From: Hydrogenophaga sp.
GTDB taxonomy: Bacteria; Pseudomonadota; Gammaproteobacteria; Burkholderiales; Burkholderiaceae_C
Direction: 5' to 3'
Assembly: GCF_030158645.1 (NCBI RefSeq)
Contig: NZ_JAOASO010000085.1
Span: 90,344-154,343 of the forward strand
DNA: 64,000 bases
Below are positions 1-7,482 of this stretch, in pieces. The translations under genes and the position numbers were made by a program. The notes beneath the pieces were generated by a model. That model had not been told where the DNA came from. It made no database searches and was given only the letters and a program-made list of their open reading frames with translations. Position 1 is the stretch's first letter; each line of letters opens with the position of its first letter.

Positions 1-921
1 GCCGTTGAGCGAGCCACCGGTGACACCATCGCCCACCTCCTTGGGCACCGGCATCGCTTCACCGGTGAGCATGGATTCATCGGCCTGCGTGCTGCCCTGG
101 ACCACCGTGCCGTCGGCCGCAAAACGCTCACCCGGCAGCACCCGCACCACGTCACCGGGCAGGAGCTCATCCACCGCCACATCGGTGATCTCGGTGCGGC
201 GCACACCATCAGGAAGCAGGTGAGCACGTTCAGGCCGCAACGACTGCAAGGCCCGGATGGCGCTGGTGGTCTGGCGCTTGGCGCGCGCCTCCAGCCACTT
301 GCCCAGCAGCACCAGCGTGATCACCACCGCCGAGGCCTCGAAGTACAGATGCAGCATCTCGCCCGGTTCCGAGCGCCACCACAACCAGGTGGAGAGCGCC
401 CAGGCCGCGCTGGTACCGATGGACACCAGCAGCTCCATGTTGCCGGTGCGCGCCTTGAGCGCATGCCAGCCCGCGCGGTAAAAGCGCGCACCCAGCACAA
501 ACTGCACCGGTGTGGCCAGCACGAACTGCATCCAGGCCGACAGCATCCAGTGCTTGCCGATCAGGTCGCCCACCATGGGCAGCACCAGCGGTGCCGACAG
601 CACGATGCCGATCAGCACGGGCAGGAAGTCCACCGACACACCCATCCAGCGCGCGTCGGCCGCCGCGTCCATGGCTTCCATCGAACGCGGCTCGTAGCCG
701 GCGTCGCGCACCGCGCGCTTGATGCGCGCCAGCGATTCGGGCGCTTCACCATCGACCATCAGCACGCGCGCCGATTCGGTCGCCAGGTTCACCGTGGCTT
801 CCGACACCCCGGGTTGTTTCTTCAAAGCCTTCTCCACGCGCAAAACGCAGGAGGCACAGGTCATGCCGCCGATGCCGAGGTCGATCTGGGCGGGCGAAAC
901 GGGTGGGGTGATCGTGTTCAT
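1..921 (-). CDS. copA: Copper-exporting P1B-type ATPase (N-terminal part; gene runs off the window)
   Basis: The 3' part of the gene lies beyond base 1, so 307 N-terminal residues are visible. P1B ATPases pump Cu(I) from cytoplasm to periplasm. One heavy-metal-associated domain with the GMTCASC motif (Cys22 and Cys25) is followed by about four hydrophobic segments (roughly residues 97-215) and the start of the actuator domain with its TGE motif (residues 286-288). The phosphorylation and nucleotide-binding domains are off the window. The ATG at 921 is chosen because it sits just before the metal-binding domain and directly at the predicted transcription start of a CueR-type promoter (928-958). 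No Shine-Dalgarno sequence fits in between, so the mRNA may be leaderless. Divergent copZ-like and cueR genes support copper as substrate. Confidence 0.93.
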   Translation of the reverse strand, partial: MNTITPPVSPAQIDLGIGGMTCASCVLRVEKALKKQPGVSEATVNLATESARVLMVDGEAPESLARIKRAVRDAGYEPRSMEAMDAAADARWMGVSVDFLPVLIGIVLSAPLVLPMVGDLIGKHWMLSAWMQFVLATPVQFVLGARFYRAGWHALKARTGNMELLVSIGTSAAWALSTWLWWRSEPGEMLHLYFEASAVVITLVLLGKWLEARAKRQTTSAIRALQSLRPERAHLLPDGVRRTEITDVAVDELLPGDVVRVLPGERFAADGTVVQGSTQADESMLTGEAMPVPKEVGDGVTGGSLNG

Positions 922-927
922 GCACGC

Positions 928-958
928 AGCATAGGCTTTACCACCATGGGAAGGTCAA
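928..958 (-). promoter_or_regulatory. CueR-type promoter of copA (19-bp spacer)
   Basis: On the minus strand TTGACC (958-953) and TATGCT (933-928) are separated by exactly 19 bp, the stretched spacer typical of MerR-family-activated promoters. The spacer contains an imperfect dyad (ACCTTCCC/GGTGGTA). The -10 hexamer ends 6 bp before the copA ATG. Confidence 0.75.
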
Positions 959-972
959 GCACCCCACCTCGC

Positions 973-1003
973 TTGACCTTCACACCGTGTCAAGGATGAC
1001 AAT
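973..1003 (+). promoter_or_regulatory. CueR-type promoter of copZ-cueR (19-bp spacer)
   Basis: TTGACC (973-978) and GACAAT (998-1003) are separated by 19 bp. The spacer carries an inverted repeat, CTTGACC near its left edge and GTGTCAAGG at its right, as expected for a CueR operator. It lies about 30 bp upstream of the copper chaperone gene and reads away from copA. Confidence 0.75.
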
Positions 1004-1032
1004 GGATTTTTCCAACCCATCCAGGAGTTTCC

Positions 1033-1230
1033 ATGAACGAAGTCTTCACCGTGCAAGGCATGACCTGCGGCCATTGCGAAAAAGCCGTGACCACCGCCAT
1101 CAAGCTGGTCGATCCCCAGGCGCAGGTCGCGATCGACCGGACACAGAACCGGGTCGAAGTCACCACCACACAGCCCCGCGACACGCTGGCGGCGGCCATC
1201 CGCGAAGAGGGTTACCAGGTGGCGGCCTGA
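1033..1230 (+). CDS. copZ: CopZ-like copper chaperone (heavy-metal-associated domain protein)
   Basis: This 65-residue protein is a single ferredoxin-like heavy-metal-associated domain with the Cu(I)-binding motif GMTCGHC (Cys12, Cys15) near the N-terminus. Such proteins carry Cu(I) in the cytoplasm and hand it to the metal-binding domain of CopA. An AGGAG ribosome-binding site (1023-1027) precedes the ATG. It is the first gene after a CueR-type promoter and is followed after 5 bp by cueR, so the two are probably co-transcribed and copper-induced. The symbol is by analogy; mercury or cadmium chaperones share the fold, but the neighbours favour copper. Confidence 0.88.
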   Translation: MNEVFTVQGMTCGHCEKAVTTAIKLVDPQAQVAIDRTQNRVEVTTTQPRDTLAAAIREEGYQVAA

Positions 1231-1235
1231 ACGCC

Positions 1236-1757
1236 ATGAAAGACGTCGACATCGATCGGCTCACCACGTGGCCGGTGAACATCGGCAAGGCCGCCGAGCT
1301 CAGCGGCATCTCGCCCAAGATGCTGCGCCACTACGAAACCCTGGGTCTGCTGGGCGATGTGGTGCGCACCGACAGCAACTACCGCCAGTACAGCCTGGCC
1401 GACGTGCATTCGCTGCGCTTCATCCGGCGCGCACGCGACATGGGCTTTGGCCTGGACGCCATCGCCGAGCTGGTGAGCCTCTGGCACAACCGCAAGCGCA
1501 GCAGCGCCAGCGTCAAACGCATCACGCAAAAGCACCTGGACGACCTGGCGCAGCGCATCGAAGCGCTGCAGGCCATGCAGCGCACGCTGGCCGGCCTGAT
1601 GGACGTCTGCCCCGGCGATGGCCGACCGGACTGCCCCATCCTGGACGACCTCGCGCACCCGGCAACACCGTGCGCAGCACCCACAAAAAGCGGCACAAAA
1701 CTTTACAAGCCCGCGACATCGGCCGCACCGCGCAGAAACACCCCCCGCCGAGACTGA
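1236..1757 (+). CDS. cueR: Copper-responsive MerR-family regulator CueR
   Basis: 173-residue MerR-family activator. The N-terminus holds the winged-helix DNA-binding domain (about residues 12-80, with SGISPKMLRHYE and the NYRQYS wing), then a dimerisation coiled coil, then the metal loop C-x7-C (CPGDGRPDC), the spacing typical of the Cu(I)/Ag(I)/Au(I) sensor CueR. The family binds palindromes in promoters with 19-bp spacers and unwinds them when metal is bound; two such promoters lie in the copA-copZ intergenic region. The start at 1236 follows copZ by 5 bp. Longer upstream starts would overlap copZ and are not needed. The C-terminal tail after the metal loop, rich in Ala, Pro and basic residues, is longer than in E. 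coli CueR (135 aa). Confidence 0.92.
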   Translation: MKDVDIDRLTTWPVNIGKAAELSGISPKMLRHYETLGLLGDVVRTDSNYRQYSLADVHSLRFIRRARDMGFGLDAIAELVSLWHNRKRSSASVKRITQKHLDDLAQRIEALQAMQRTLAGLMDVCPGDGRPDCPILDDLAHPATPCAAPTKSGTKLYKPATSAAPRRNTPRRD

Positions 1758-1822
1758 AGCCATTCCACAGCCCACGGACCCAAGCTGTGGTGGCTCTTCT
1801 TCAACGGTCACAAGGAGTGAAC

Positions 1823-2377
1823 ATGACATCGATTCCCAAGCGCGCACTGATGGCCGCGGCCCTGGCAGCCGCCGTTGCCGGCCTCTCGGCCACCGCCATC
1901 GCCCAGAACGCCCCGGCACCCGCTGCCACCCAACAGGCGCAGGAAGGTGCCAAGGAAGGCCAACGCGACGCCAAACGCGCCGAGCGCATGGCCCGCATGC
2001 AGAAACACATGGCCGAGCGCCAGGCGGCCCTCAAGGCCGAACTGAAGATCACTGCCCAGCAGGAACCCGCCTGGAACGCCTTTGTGGCGCGCACAGCGCC
2101 CGAAGCCCGCCCAGCCCGCCAGGGCCCGCGCGAGGACTGGTCCAAGCTCACCACGCCCGAGCGGCTGGACAAGATGGCGGCCATGAAAGCCGAACGCGAC
2201 ACCCGCATGAGCCAGCGGCACGAAGCCATCAAGAGCTTCTACGCAGCGCTGGATGCCGAGCAGAAAAAAGTGTTTGATGCCCAGCAGATGCAGGGCTTCC
2301 AACGGGCGGGCATGAAAGGCCATGGCAAAAAGCACCACCATGGTGGCGGCCACCACCGCATGGGCGGCACGGTCTGA
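1823..2377 (+). CDS. Periplasmic Spy/CpxP-like LTXXQ-family protein with His-rich tail
   Basis: 184-residue exported protein. A signal peptide (residues 1 to about 28, ending AIAQ) is followed by a highly charged, helical region rich in Lys, Arg, Glu, Met and Gln, with an LTTPERLDKMAAM stretch and a later LDAEQKKVFDAQQ segment, the two halves typical of the LTXXQ repeat of Spy and CpxP periplasmic chaperones or sensors. The last 20 residues contain a histidine cluster (KKHHHGGGHH) likely to bind metal. A good AAGGAG site (1812-1817) precedes the ATG. It lies 65 bp after cueR on the same strand, and metal-induced Spy-like proteins often sit in copper loci, so a role in periplasmic copper stress is plausible but inferred. 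A strong terminator follows at 2454-2493. Confidence 0.8.
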   Translation: MTSIPKRALMAAALAAAVAGLSATAIAQNAPAPAATQQAQEGAKEGQRDAKRAERMARMQKHMAERQAALKAELKITAQQEPAWNAFVARTAPEARPARQGPREDWSKLTTPERLDKMAAMKAERDTRMSQRHEAIKSFYAALDAEQKKVFDAQQMQGFQRAGMKGHGKKHHHGGGHHRMGGTV

Positions 2378-2438
2378 TCGGCTGCCAAGCCGGTTGTCTT
2401 CTGTGTTTCTTGTTCTTATAGATCCATTTAATTCAAGA

Positions 2439-2622
2439 TAGCAGTAGTAGTAGAGGGCGCTGTCCGCTGTGGACAAGCGCCCTTTCTCTTTTTCGATCAA
2501 GGACTTGCAGGCGTTCGAAGTCTGTGTGAAGGACCCCGGCGCGGTTCAGGCGAAAAAAGGACAACTGCCCGAAACACGCCGAGCCTGTGGATAAGTCATG
2601 GTTTGTTCAAAAGATATACACA
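2439..2622. other. DnaA-box cluster with DnaA-trio-like repeat upstream of minC (origin-like element)
   Basis: Three DnaA-box-like 9-mers lie within 155 bp: TGTGGACAA (2468-2476, one mismatch), TGTGGATAA (2586-2594, a perfect TTATCCACA on the minus strand) and ATATACACA (2614-2622, one mismatch). Read on the minus strand, the first box is followed by a 14-bp GC-rich spacer, then CTACTACTACTGCTA (2453-2439), then an AT-rich stretch (about 2440-2407). That is the order box, GC-rich spacer, DnaA-trio, unwinding region described for bacterial basal origin unwinding elements. The first box also lies inside a terminator stem, so part of the pattern may be coincidental. Confidence 0.35.
2454..2493 (+). 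terminator. Intrinsic terminator after the Spy-like gene
   Basis: AGGGCGCT (2454-2461) pairs with AGCGCCCT (2476-2483), extended by GTCC/GGAC with one bulged base. The stem is followed by a pyrimidine run with TTTCTCTTTTT. It ends the copper-module transcript. The other parts of the 2378-2779 gap are the origin-like element and an unremarkable leader before minC. Confidence 0.8.
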
Positions 2623-2779
2623 GGGTTGTTGAGCCGGGTCCGGAAACATGCCCTGACACCTGGGCACAAGCGCTTGCCGGCCGCTGTGGACCCGGCTGTT
2701 AAACTGCGCCGCTTCCTGACCGACTTCGCTGCTTTGCGGCGCCTGTGTCGGCTGCTTTTTTTGTGAGCCTGTTTCGCCC

Positions 2780-3544
2780 ATGTCTGTTGCCCTCGCAGGA
2801 AACGCGCCCACCACCTTCGAAATCAAGAGCGCTCACCTGCCCCTGGTGGCGCTCATGCTCAAGTCCTCCGATCTGGACCGCCTGGCGCAGGAGCTGACCC
2901 AGCGCTTCGGGGACATGCCCGACTTCTTCGATAACGATCCACTGGTGATCGACCTGCACCCGCTGAACGTGGCCGAGGCCAACGCCCTGCCCGATTTCAG
3001 CGCCCTGCAGACCTTGTTGCGCCAATACCGCTTGATGCCCTTGGCTGTGCGCGGCGGCACCATTGAACAAACCCGCCTGGCGCTGGCTGCCGGTCTCACG
3101 AACGCGCCGGATGCGTCGGTGCAGCGAGCGGCCCCGGCTGTGCAGCCCACCGAGATCTCGACGCCGCAGGAACCGGTGGCAACGCCCGCACCCACACCCG
3201 GTGCGCTGGTGATCGACAAACCCTTGCGCTCGGGCCAGCAGGTGTATGCCCGCGGACGCGATCTGGTCGTCATGGCCATGGTCAACCCGGGTGCCGAAGT
3301 CATTGCTGATGGCCACATCCACGTGTACGCCCCCTTGCGTGGCAAAGCCATTGCCGGCGCGCGTGGCAACGCCGATGCCCGCATCTTTGCGCTGGGCATG
3401 GCGCCCGAGCTGATTTCGATCGCCGGCATTTACCGCACCAGCGAAGTGGCATTGCCCGAGTCGATCCAGGGCAAGACCGCGCAGGTGCGGCTGGTGCCCG
3501 GTCCCGACGGAGACAAACTCCTGATCGAGGCCATCGGCGCCTGA
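2780..3544 (+). CDS. minC: Septum site-determining protein MinC
   Basis: 254-residue inhibitor of FtsZ assembly, carried to the membrane by MinD so that Z-rings form only at mid-cell. The N-terminal domain (about 1-110) contacts FtsZ. A Pro/Ala/Thr-rich linker (about 115-150) follows, then the C-terminal beta-helix domain (about 150-250) beginning at LRSGQQVYARGRDLVVMA and including the GRGK-like loop region PLRGKAIAGARGN, which binds MinD. Slightly longer than E. coli MinC (231 aa) because of the linker. It is first in minCDE: minD starts 37 bp downstream and minE 3 bp after minD. The operon is preceded by the DnaA-box cluster. Confidence 0.96.
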   Translation: MSVALAGNAPTTFEIKSAHLPLVALMLKSSDLDRLAQELTQRFGDMPDFFDNDPLVIDLHPLNVAEANALPDFSALQTLLRQYRLMPLAVRGGTIEQTRLALAAGLTNAPDASVQRAAPAVQPTEISTPQEPVATPAPTPGALVIDKPLRSGQQVYARGRDLVVMAMVNPGAEVIADGHIHVYAPLRGKAIAGARGNADARIFALGMAPELISIAGIYRTSEVALPESIQGKTAQVRLVPGPDGDKLLIEAIGA

Positions 3545-3581
3545 TCCAACCCCCAATTTTTCGAACAGAAGGACCTTCACC

Positions 3582-4397
3582 ATGACCAAGATCGTTGTCG
3601 TCACCTCCGGCAAGGGCGGTGTGGGCAAGACCACCACCAGCGCCAGCTTTGCATCGGGCCTCGCCTTGCGCGGTCACAAAACCGCGGTGATCGATTTCGA
3701 CGTCGGCCTGCGCAACCTCGACTTGATCATGGGTTGCGAGCGCCGCGTGGTGTACGACCTGATCAACGTGATCCAGGGCGAAGCCAACCTGAACCAGGCG
3801 CTGATCAAGGACAAGCAGTGCGACAACCTGTTCGTGCTGGCCGCCAGCCAGACGCGCGACAAGGACGCACTGAGCCAGGAAGGCGTGCACAAGGTGCTGA
3901 CCGACCTGTCCGCCATGGGCTTCGAGTACATCGTGTGCGACTCGCCCGCCGGCATCGAGACCGGCGCGCTCATGGCCATGCACTACGCCGATGAAGCGCT
4001 GATCGTGACCAACCCCGAGGTCTCCAGCGTGCGCGACTCCGACCGCATCCTGGGCATGCTGGGCAGCAAGACGCAGCGCGCCATTGAAGGCAAGGAACCC
4101 ATCAAGGAACACCTGCTGATCACTCGCTACAACCCCACGCGCGTGGCCGACGGCCAGATGCTCTCGCTCGAAGACATCCAGGACATCCTGCGCATCAAGC
4201 TGATCGGCGTCATCCCTGAGAGTGAAAACGTGCTGACCGCGTCCAACCAGGGCACGCCGGCCATCCACCTCAAGGGCACCGACGTGGCCGAGGCCTACAG
4301 CGACGTGATCGACCGTTTTCTCGGTGCGGACAAGCCGCTGCGTTTCATCGATGCGCAGAAAGCCGGCTTCTTCAAACGCCTGTTCGGGGGGAAATGA
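3582..4397 (+). CDS. minD: Septum site-determining ATPase MinD
   Basis: 271 residues, the usual family length (270 in E. coli). Deviant Walker A motif KGGVGKTTT with the signature lysine Lys11 and Lys16 near the N-terminus, and a Walker B-like segment VIDFDVGLRNLD. The C-terminal amphipathic helix (about 258-271, AGFFKRLFGGK) inserts into the membrane in the ATP-bound dimer. MinD recruits MinC, and MinE stimulates its ATPase, giving pole-to-pole oscillation. A GAAGGA ribosome-binding site precedes the ATG. Second gene of minCDE, leaving only 3 bp before minE. Confidence 0.98.
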   Translation: MTKIVVVTSGKGGVGKTTTSASFASGLALRGHKTAVIDFDVGLRNLDLIMGCERRVVYDLINVIQGEANLNQALIKDKQCDNLFVLAASQTRDKDALSQEGVHKVLTDLSAMGFEYIVCDSPAGIETGALMAMHYADEALIVTNPEVSSVRDSDRILGMLGSKTQRAIEGKEPIKEHLLITRYNPTRVADGQMLSLEDIQDILRIKLIGVIPESENVLTASNQGTPAIHLKGTDVAEAYSDVIDRFLGADKPLRFIDAQKAGFFKRLFGGK

Positions 4398-4400
4398 CGC

Positions 4401-4661
4401 ATGTCGATCTTTTCCTTTCTGCTCGGCGAGAAGAAAAAAACCGCCAGCGTCGCCAAGGAGCGGCTGCAGATCATCCTGGCCCACGAGCGCAATGGTCGCA
4501 GTGCGTCGGAGCCCGACTATTTGCCCGCGCTGCAGCGTGAGCTGGTCGCTGTGATCAGCAAATACATCAAGATCAACCCGGACGACATCAAGGTCCAGCT
4601 CGAGCGCCAGGACAACCTGGACGTGCTTGAAGTCAAGATCGAACTGCCCGACAGGAAATAG
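4401..4661 (+). CDS. minE: Cell division topological specificity factor MinE
   Basis: 86 residues (E. coli 88). The N-terminal [13 protein letters not shown] region is the membrane-targeting and MinD-contact part, with the anti-MinCD helix (about residues 13-30, [17 protein letters not shown]), followed by the beta-stranded dimerisation domain. MinE stimulates the MinD ATPase and confines MinC-MinD to the poles. Last gene of the operon. Confidence 0.96.
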   Translation: MSIFSFLLGEKKKTASVAKERLQIILAHERNGRSASEPDYLPALQRELVAVISKYIKINPDDIKVQLERQDNLDVLEVKIELPDRK

Positions 4662-4739
4662 CTTGGTCTGCGCCGGCGCGTGAACCGCATCGCACGCAGC
4701 AACGCCTGTCCAGAGATACCGAGGAACCGGCTTTGCCGG

Positions 4740-4791
4740 GCCTCTGGTGTCGCTCCCCTTGCAAGGGGGGACGCGCGCAGCGCGGCGGGGG
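4740..4791 (-). repeat. REP-like GC-rich palindromic element, copy 1
   Basis: A C-run, a small GC palindrome (CGCCGCGCTGCGCG on the minus strand), then CCCCCC TTGCAA GGGG. The same order occurs in the opposite orientation after yidC at 39902-39955. The two have diverged in sequence but share layout, which suggests a dispersed repetitive extragenic family. Here it lies immediately upstream of the UbiB-like gene, after minE. Confidence 0.5.
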
Positions 4792-4807
4792 GTCCTATCA
4801 TCCCTTC

Positions 4808-6511
4808 ATGCTGATCGAAACGCTGGGCGCCGCCCGCGACATGGGCCGACTCAACACCATCCTGGGTGTTTTGATCCGCCATGGATTCGGCGACAGCGTT
4901 CGCCGCCTTGGACTGGCCGATTCGCTGGAGCGCGCCGGGCACGCCCTCAAGTGGGACCACGCAGCCGATCTCGCCCGCCTTGAACCGCCGGTGCAGGTGC
5001 GCCTGGCCCTCGAAGAGCTGGGCCCTGCGTTCGTGAAACTGGGTCAGATCCTGGCGGGGCGGGCCGATCTTTTTGGTCCCGACTGGATCGCCGAGTTCGA
5101 AAAACTGCACAGCCAGGTGCCCGCCGTTCCGCTGGACCTGTTGCGCCCCCAGTTGCGCGAAGACCTCGGCGGTGAGCCCGAAGCCGTGTTCGCCCGCTTC
5201 GACACCGAGCCCCTGGCCGCTGCTTCGATTGCGCAGGTGCACCGCGCCCAACTGCACGATGGCACCGAGGTGGTCGTCAAGATCCGCCGGCCCGGCATCA
5301 CCGAGACCATCGACGCCGATCTGCGCCTGCTGGGCCGCCTGGCGGTCCTGGCCGAAGACCAATTGCCCGCCCTCAAGCCCTACCGGCCCCAACAACTGGT
5401 GCGGGAGCTGGCGCGCTCGCTGAAACGGGAGCTTGACCTCGCCAGCGAATGCCGCAGCGCCGAGCGCATCGGCGCCAACCTGGTGGGCTTGCCCTGGATC
5501 GTGGTGCCGCGCGTGCACTGGGCCCACACCACCGCCCGGGTCAATGTCCAGGACTTCGTGGCCGGCGTGCCGGGGCACGCACTCGACCGGCTGGACAGCG
5601 AGGGCTTCGATCGCCCGCTGCTCGCGCGGCGTGGCGCACAGGCGGTGCTCAAGATGATCGTGCAGGACGGCCTGTTCCACGCCGATCCTCACCCCGGCAA
5701 CGTCTTCTACCTGAGCGAGAACCGCATCGCTTTTATCGATTTCGGCATGGTCGGGCGCCTGTCGCAGCGCCGCCGCGAAGAACTGCTCCAGTTGCTGCTG
5801 GGTTTGGTGGAACACAACCCCCAGGGCGTGGCCGAGGTGCTGATCGACTGGACCGGTGATGAACACGGCATCAACCTGTCGATGCTCGAGACCGAGATCG
5901 AAGCCTTTGTGGACCAATACCAGGGCGTGCCACTGGCCCAGCTCAGCCTGGGCCAGATGCTGGCCGACGTGACCGCCATCCTGCGCGAGCATCACCTGGC
6001 CTTGCCACCCGATCTGGCGTTGCTGATCAAGGCTTTCATCACACTCGAAGGCATGGGCCGCGGTCTGGACCCCGGATTTCACATGGCCACCGAGGCCTTG
6101 CCTCTGTTGCGCGAGGTGGTGCGGGCGCGTTACCGGCCCAGGGCCATGGGTGCAAGGGCGTGGCAGACCTTGCGCCGCACGCTGAGCGTGGCCGAACAGT
6201 TGCCACACGATCTCTCGCGCCTGCTGCGCAACGCGCGCCGCGGTCGGGTGCAGGTCGGTATCGAACTGGCCCACCTCAAACGCGTGGGCGACCAGATCGA
6301 TCGCGCCGCCAACCGCCTGGCCATGGCCCTGGTGATCGCGGCGCTCATCATCGGCTCGTCCATCGTCATGACCGTGCAAGGCGGCCCGACCCTCATGGGC
6401 CTGCCGCTGTTCGGCTTTCTGGGCTTCACGGGTGCGGTGTTGGGCGGGCTGTGGCTGGTGCGTGCGATCTGGCGCAGCAGCAAAGGGCGCGACGCCGTCG
6501 ACCCCTCCTGA
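4808..6511 (+). CDS. ubiB: UbiB/AarF (ABC1) family atypical kinase
   Basis: 567 residues. UbiB-family proteins are membrane-bound atypical kinases/ATPases needed for ubiquinone biosynthesis, probably by extracting or presenting lipid precursors. Family signs are the KLGQ motif (PAFVKLGQILAGR, about residue 77), the Ala-rich loop AAASIAQVHRA, the lysine in VVVKIRRPG, the catalytic loop HADPHPGNVF and the metal-binding DFG (IDFGMVGR). Two hydrophobic helices close the protein (about 505-525 and 530-555), the C-terminal anchor typical of UbiB. The ATG at 4808 is chosen because the region upstream is a REP-like repeat. No ubiE or ubiJ is adjacent here, so it could be a second AarF-type paralogue rather than the main UbiB. 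Confidence 0.85.
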   Translation: MLIETLGAARDMGRLNTILGVLIRHGFGDSVRRLGLADSLERAGHALKWDHAADLARLEPPVQVRLALEELGPAFVKLGQILAGRADLFGPDWIAEFEKLHSQVPAVPLDLLRPQLREDLGGEPEAVFARFDTEPLAAASIAQVHRAQLHDGTEVVVKIRRPGITETIDADLRLLGRLAVLAEDQLPALKPYRPQQLVRELARSLKRELDLASECRSAERIGANLVGLPWIVVPRVHWAHTTARVNVQDFVAGVPGHALDRLDSEGFDRPLLARRGAQAVLKMIVQDGLFHADPHPGNVFYLSENRIAFIDFGMVGRLSQRRREELLQLLLGLVEHNPQGVAEVLIDWTGDEHGINLSMLETEIEAFVDQYQGVPLAQLSLGQMLADVTAILREHHLALPPDLALLIKAFITLEGMGRGLDPGFHMATEALPLLREVVRARYRPRAMGARAWQTLRRTLSVAEQLPHDLSRLLRNARRGRVQVGIELAHLKRVGDQIDRAANRLAMALVIAALIIGSSIVMTVQGGPTLMGLPLFGFLGFTGAVLGGLWLVRAIWRSSKGRDAVDPS

Positions 6512-6859
6512 GTGGCTCGGCGCAAATCACCACCACGTGTTATCATGCGCAGTCGCCTTGAGCGACCAGCCGCGCCCAGACCCCCAAGTCCAAACGCACC
6601 GCCCCCGGCAGAGGGGTTGCTGGTCCAGCCCCTACAAGGTGCGCCACCCCGCTCTCTCACAGCACCGTGGCCTTTCCCTCCCTGCTTTGCCTGAACCCCT
6701 GCCGTGGTTCGTGCGCCGGTCCCGGTTGATGGCTTCTTGCATCGACCCGTGTCCGGATCAGGCGGTGAGACACCCCGGCGCAGGGGCTGCCAATGGTTTT
6801 TGATTTTTGATTCGGGTCTTTCCGACGCAGTGGCGAACGCCGCGCGCCCTGGCCCCACG
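6512..6859. other. 348-bp intergenic stretch, probable long leader
   Basis: No convincing coding sequence. A -10-like TATCAT lies at 6541-6546, so the next gene may have a leader of about 300 nt, or a separate small RNA may start here. A short weak stem (CCCC/GGGG) followed by T-rich sequence lies near 6775-6810. I see no known riboswitch. Confidence 0.35.
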
Positions 6860-7138
6860 ATGTTTTTGATGATTCACACGATTTCCACGATTCCGACCAC
6901 GACTCCCTCCCCGCTCACCTTGGGTAAGTACCGCATCGCGGCCTTGCCGCGTCCCCTGCCTTGCGGTCAGTTTGCCGCCCAGGTGTCGATCGCCAGCGGC
7001 GTGGGCAGCGCGTCCACCGCCCGCGTCATGCGCTTTGACAGCGCCTTCCCCACCCACGCCGCCGCGGCCGACTACGGCCTGGCGCAGGGCATCGACTGGG
7101 TGCACGACACCACCCGTCTGGCGGCCCGCCCGAACTGA
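6860..7138 (+). CDS. Conserved small hypothetical protein upstream of infA
   Basis: About 92 residues, not assigned to a family. The N-terminus is rich in Thr, Pro and Ile and is unlikely to be structured. The C-terminal part looks folded: a [12 protein letters not shown] segment, an amphipathic V/I/S-rich stretch, then [23 protein letters not shown], which resembles a helix-ending single-domain fold. There is no signal peptide and no cysteine cluster beyond one Cys. The start is uncertain; ATG 6860 or ATG 6872 are both possible. It ends 28 bp before infA on the same strand and may be co-transcribed with it from the promoter near 6541. Confidence 0.55.
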   Translation: MFLMIHTISTIPTTTPSPLTLGKYRIAALPRPLPCGQFAAQVSIASGVGSASTARVMRFDSAFPTHAAAADYGLAQGIDWVHDTTRLAARPN

Positions 7139-7166
7139 ACCGTACACTTCAAGCAAAGGAAACACC

Positions 7167-7421
7167 ATGGCCAAAGAAGAACTGATCGACATGATGGGCA
7201 TCGTCAACGAGGTGCTGCCCGACACGCGCTTTCGTGTGACGCTGGACAACGGTCACCAGCTGATCGCGTATTCCGCCGGCAAGATGAAGAAAAACCACAT
7301 CCGCATCCTCGCGGGTGACCGCGTCTCGCTTGAACTCTCGCCTTACGACCTGACCAAGGGCCGGATCAACTTCCGCCACATCGAAGGCCGCGGCCCGATG
7401 GTGCCGCGCAAGCCGCGCTGA
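7167..7421 (+). CDS. infA: Translation initiation factor IF-1
   Basis: 84-residue OB-fold protein, slightly longer than E. coli IF-1 (72 aa). It begins [20 protein letters not shown] and contains the conserved segments [32 protein letters not shown] and [16 protein letters not shown]-1 occupies the ribosomal A site during initiation and helps IF-2 and IF-3. The C-terminal tail (GPMVPRKPR) is basic. An AAAGGAAA sequence precedes the ATG. It stands outside any ribosomal-protein operon here. Many beta-proteobacteria carry more than one infA copy, so this may be the additional one. Confidence 0.95.
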   Translation: MAKEELIDMMGIVNEVLPDTRFRVTLDNGHQLIAYSAGKMKKNHIRILAGDRVSLELSPYDLTKGRINFRHIEGRGPMVPRKPR

Positions 7422-7442
7422 TCTTTTCCTGAGTTGGTGATG

Positions 7443-7474
7443 ACAGCGCCCGGGCCGGCGCTGTCTTGCTTTGT
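7443..7474 (+). terminator. Probable intrinsic terminator after infA
   Basis: ACAGCGCC (7443-7450) pairs perfectly with GGCGCTGT (7457-7464) around a 6-nt loop, followed by a weak T-rich tail. It lies between convergent infA and the DAHP synthase gene. Confidence 0.55.
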
Positions 7475-7482
7475 GCGCCGCC

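Noticed and set aside
2685..2693. TGTGGACCC as a further DnaA box upstream of minC
   Set aside because: Three mismatches from the consensus; not counted.
6624..6640. CCCCTACAAG in the gap before infA as part of the TGTAGG regulon
   Set aside because: Only a CCTACA half-site without the opposite half.
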